Source: Tetraselmis striata
Taxonomy: Eukaryota; Chlorophyta; Chlorodendrophyceae; Chlorodendrales; Chlorodendraceae
Assembly: GCA_006384855.1 (NCBI GenBank)
Contig: VCJN01000952.1
Span: 183,228 to 247,227 of the forward strand
Length of the DNA stretch: 64,000 nt
Reading direction: 5' to 3'
The notes beneath the pieces were generated by a model, which was given only the letters and a program-made list of their open reading frames with translations, was not told where the DNA came from and ran no database searches. A program made the position numbers and the translations under genes. Shown in pieces: positions 63,391 to 64,000 of the stretch (positions within the stretch are counted from its first letter, which is position 1; the number at the start of each line of letters is the position of its first letter).

Positions 63391-64000
63391 TTCCACCCCG
63401 CTCTGATGAATCTGAGTCAACAGATTCACGGTGGGAACCGTTGCGGGTAGCTCGCCTTAGCAGCAATGAATGCTGGTGAGGTCGAGATATGTTTATATTG
63501 TTCCGACAGCATATAATGCTGCATTAGCGGTGAATACCGCATTGTTTCGTAGGGCATCCAGTCATCTCCGGTTGCGGGGAAATTGTGGAACCTTACTTTA
63601 AATAGCAAGGCTTTACCCTTTGCGTACAGTCTGGGGTATAGTGCCAATTTACAGTCAGTGATGTCCGCAATGATCGGATCATCCGTTCTGCGTGTCTGTC
63701 TGCCAATCAAGGCATCAGGAATATCAGTTTGTGCAGATACGGTGTCCCAGGGTCTCAACTTGGAGACATGAAATACTGGGTGGCACTCAAGCTCAGGTGG
63801 TAATTGTATTTTGTAGGCCTGAGGATTCACCTGTTCGATGACCTCATATGGTCCTACATATCGTTGTTTGAGCTTGGGACATTTTTGTCCGCGTATAATC
63901 ATATCGTCTGTTTTTATCATTATTTTATCACCGATTTGAAATGTGATCAGCTGTTTATTGTTTTTATCATGGTAATGCCGTTGGTATTCTTTGGCAATTA
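63391..64000 (-). CDS. Ty3/gypsy chromovirus polyprotein, C-terminal end (partial)
   Basis: The frame is open from the right edge to a stop at 63,426. It holds the integrase C-terminal GPY/F module (RYVGPYEVIEQVNPQAYKIQ, then HPVFHVSKLRPW) and a chromodomain-like end (LLFKVRFHNF, DDWMPYETM). Chromodomains steer integration to particular chromatin. Protease, RT, RNase H and the integrase core lie outside the window. The coding region is much richer in A/T than the neighbouring LINE. It is intact as far as visible and appears younger than the LINE it entered. Confidence 0.85.

Overview
The window looks like nuclear DNA from a GC-rich eukaryote, most probably a green alga (Chlorophyta). Supporting signs are genes split by short GT-AG introns, a plant-type GT8 sphingolipid glucuronosyltransferase, a plant/algal-type GT29 sialyltransferase-like gene, a PhnA-like gene, PAT/DIRS, LINE, MULE, piggyBac and chromovirus transposons, and scattered TTTAGGG-like motifs. 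Nothing looks bacterial. I cannot name the species. No promoter or terminator could be assigned with confidence. Exon limits are read from splice dinucleotides and reading-frame continuity.

Layout. 1-1,590 is an inverted copy of 23,535-25,122; both arms carry the 5' part of an IPUT1/PGSIP6-like gene, pointing away from each other. Between them lie an RT remnant (1.8-2.5 kb), a complex repeat domain (4.6-11.3 kb) with two opposed satellite arrays and a geminivirus-like TAATATTAC hairpin, a MULE-type transposase gene (11.7-13.7 kb), a convergent gene ending in a methyltransferase-like exon (16.4-14.65 kb), a ~190-bp minisatellite (16.6-18.0 kb), a ULP1-like cysteine protease gene (21.5-18.5 kb) and a decayed gag-like gene (23.1-21.9 kb).

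23.9-27.6 kb is the better-preserved IPUT1-like gene, full of poly(C) introns. 27.6-32.5 kb holds 227-bp repeats, a pentanucleotide array, exons of an unidentified membrane protein and a tRNA-derived SINE with its target-site duplication. 32.5-40.6 kb holds two neighbouring elements with PAT/Kangaroo-type split direct repeats: a 2.5-kb one without RT or recombinase, and a 5.4-kb one with gag, RT-RNase H, methyltransferase-like and tyrosine recombinase ORFs on the minus strand.

40.9-44.3 kb is a LINE-type RT element (a 5'-truncated second copy lies at 52.5-54.8 kb), and 44.4-46.5 kb a decayed piggyBac-like transposase. 47.2-51.9 kb is the GT29 gene and 57.36-57.79 kb the PhnA-like gene. From 59.6 kb to the right edge are AT repeats, a second SINE, a second LINE family, and an AT-rich Ty3/gypsy chromovirus inserted into that LINE, its 3' LTR at 63,179-63,390 and the rest outside the window.

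Most of the window is transposon-derived. The probable host genes are the IPUT1-like pair, the GT29 gene, the PhnA-like gene and a few unrecognised exon sets.
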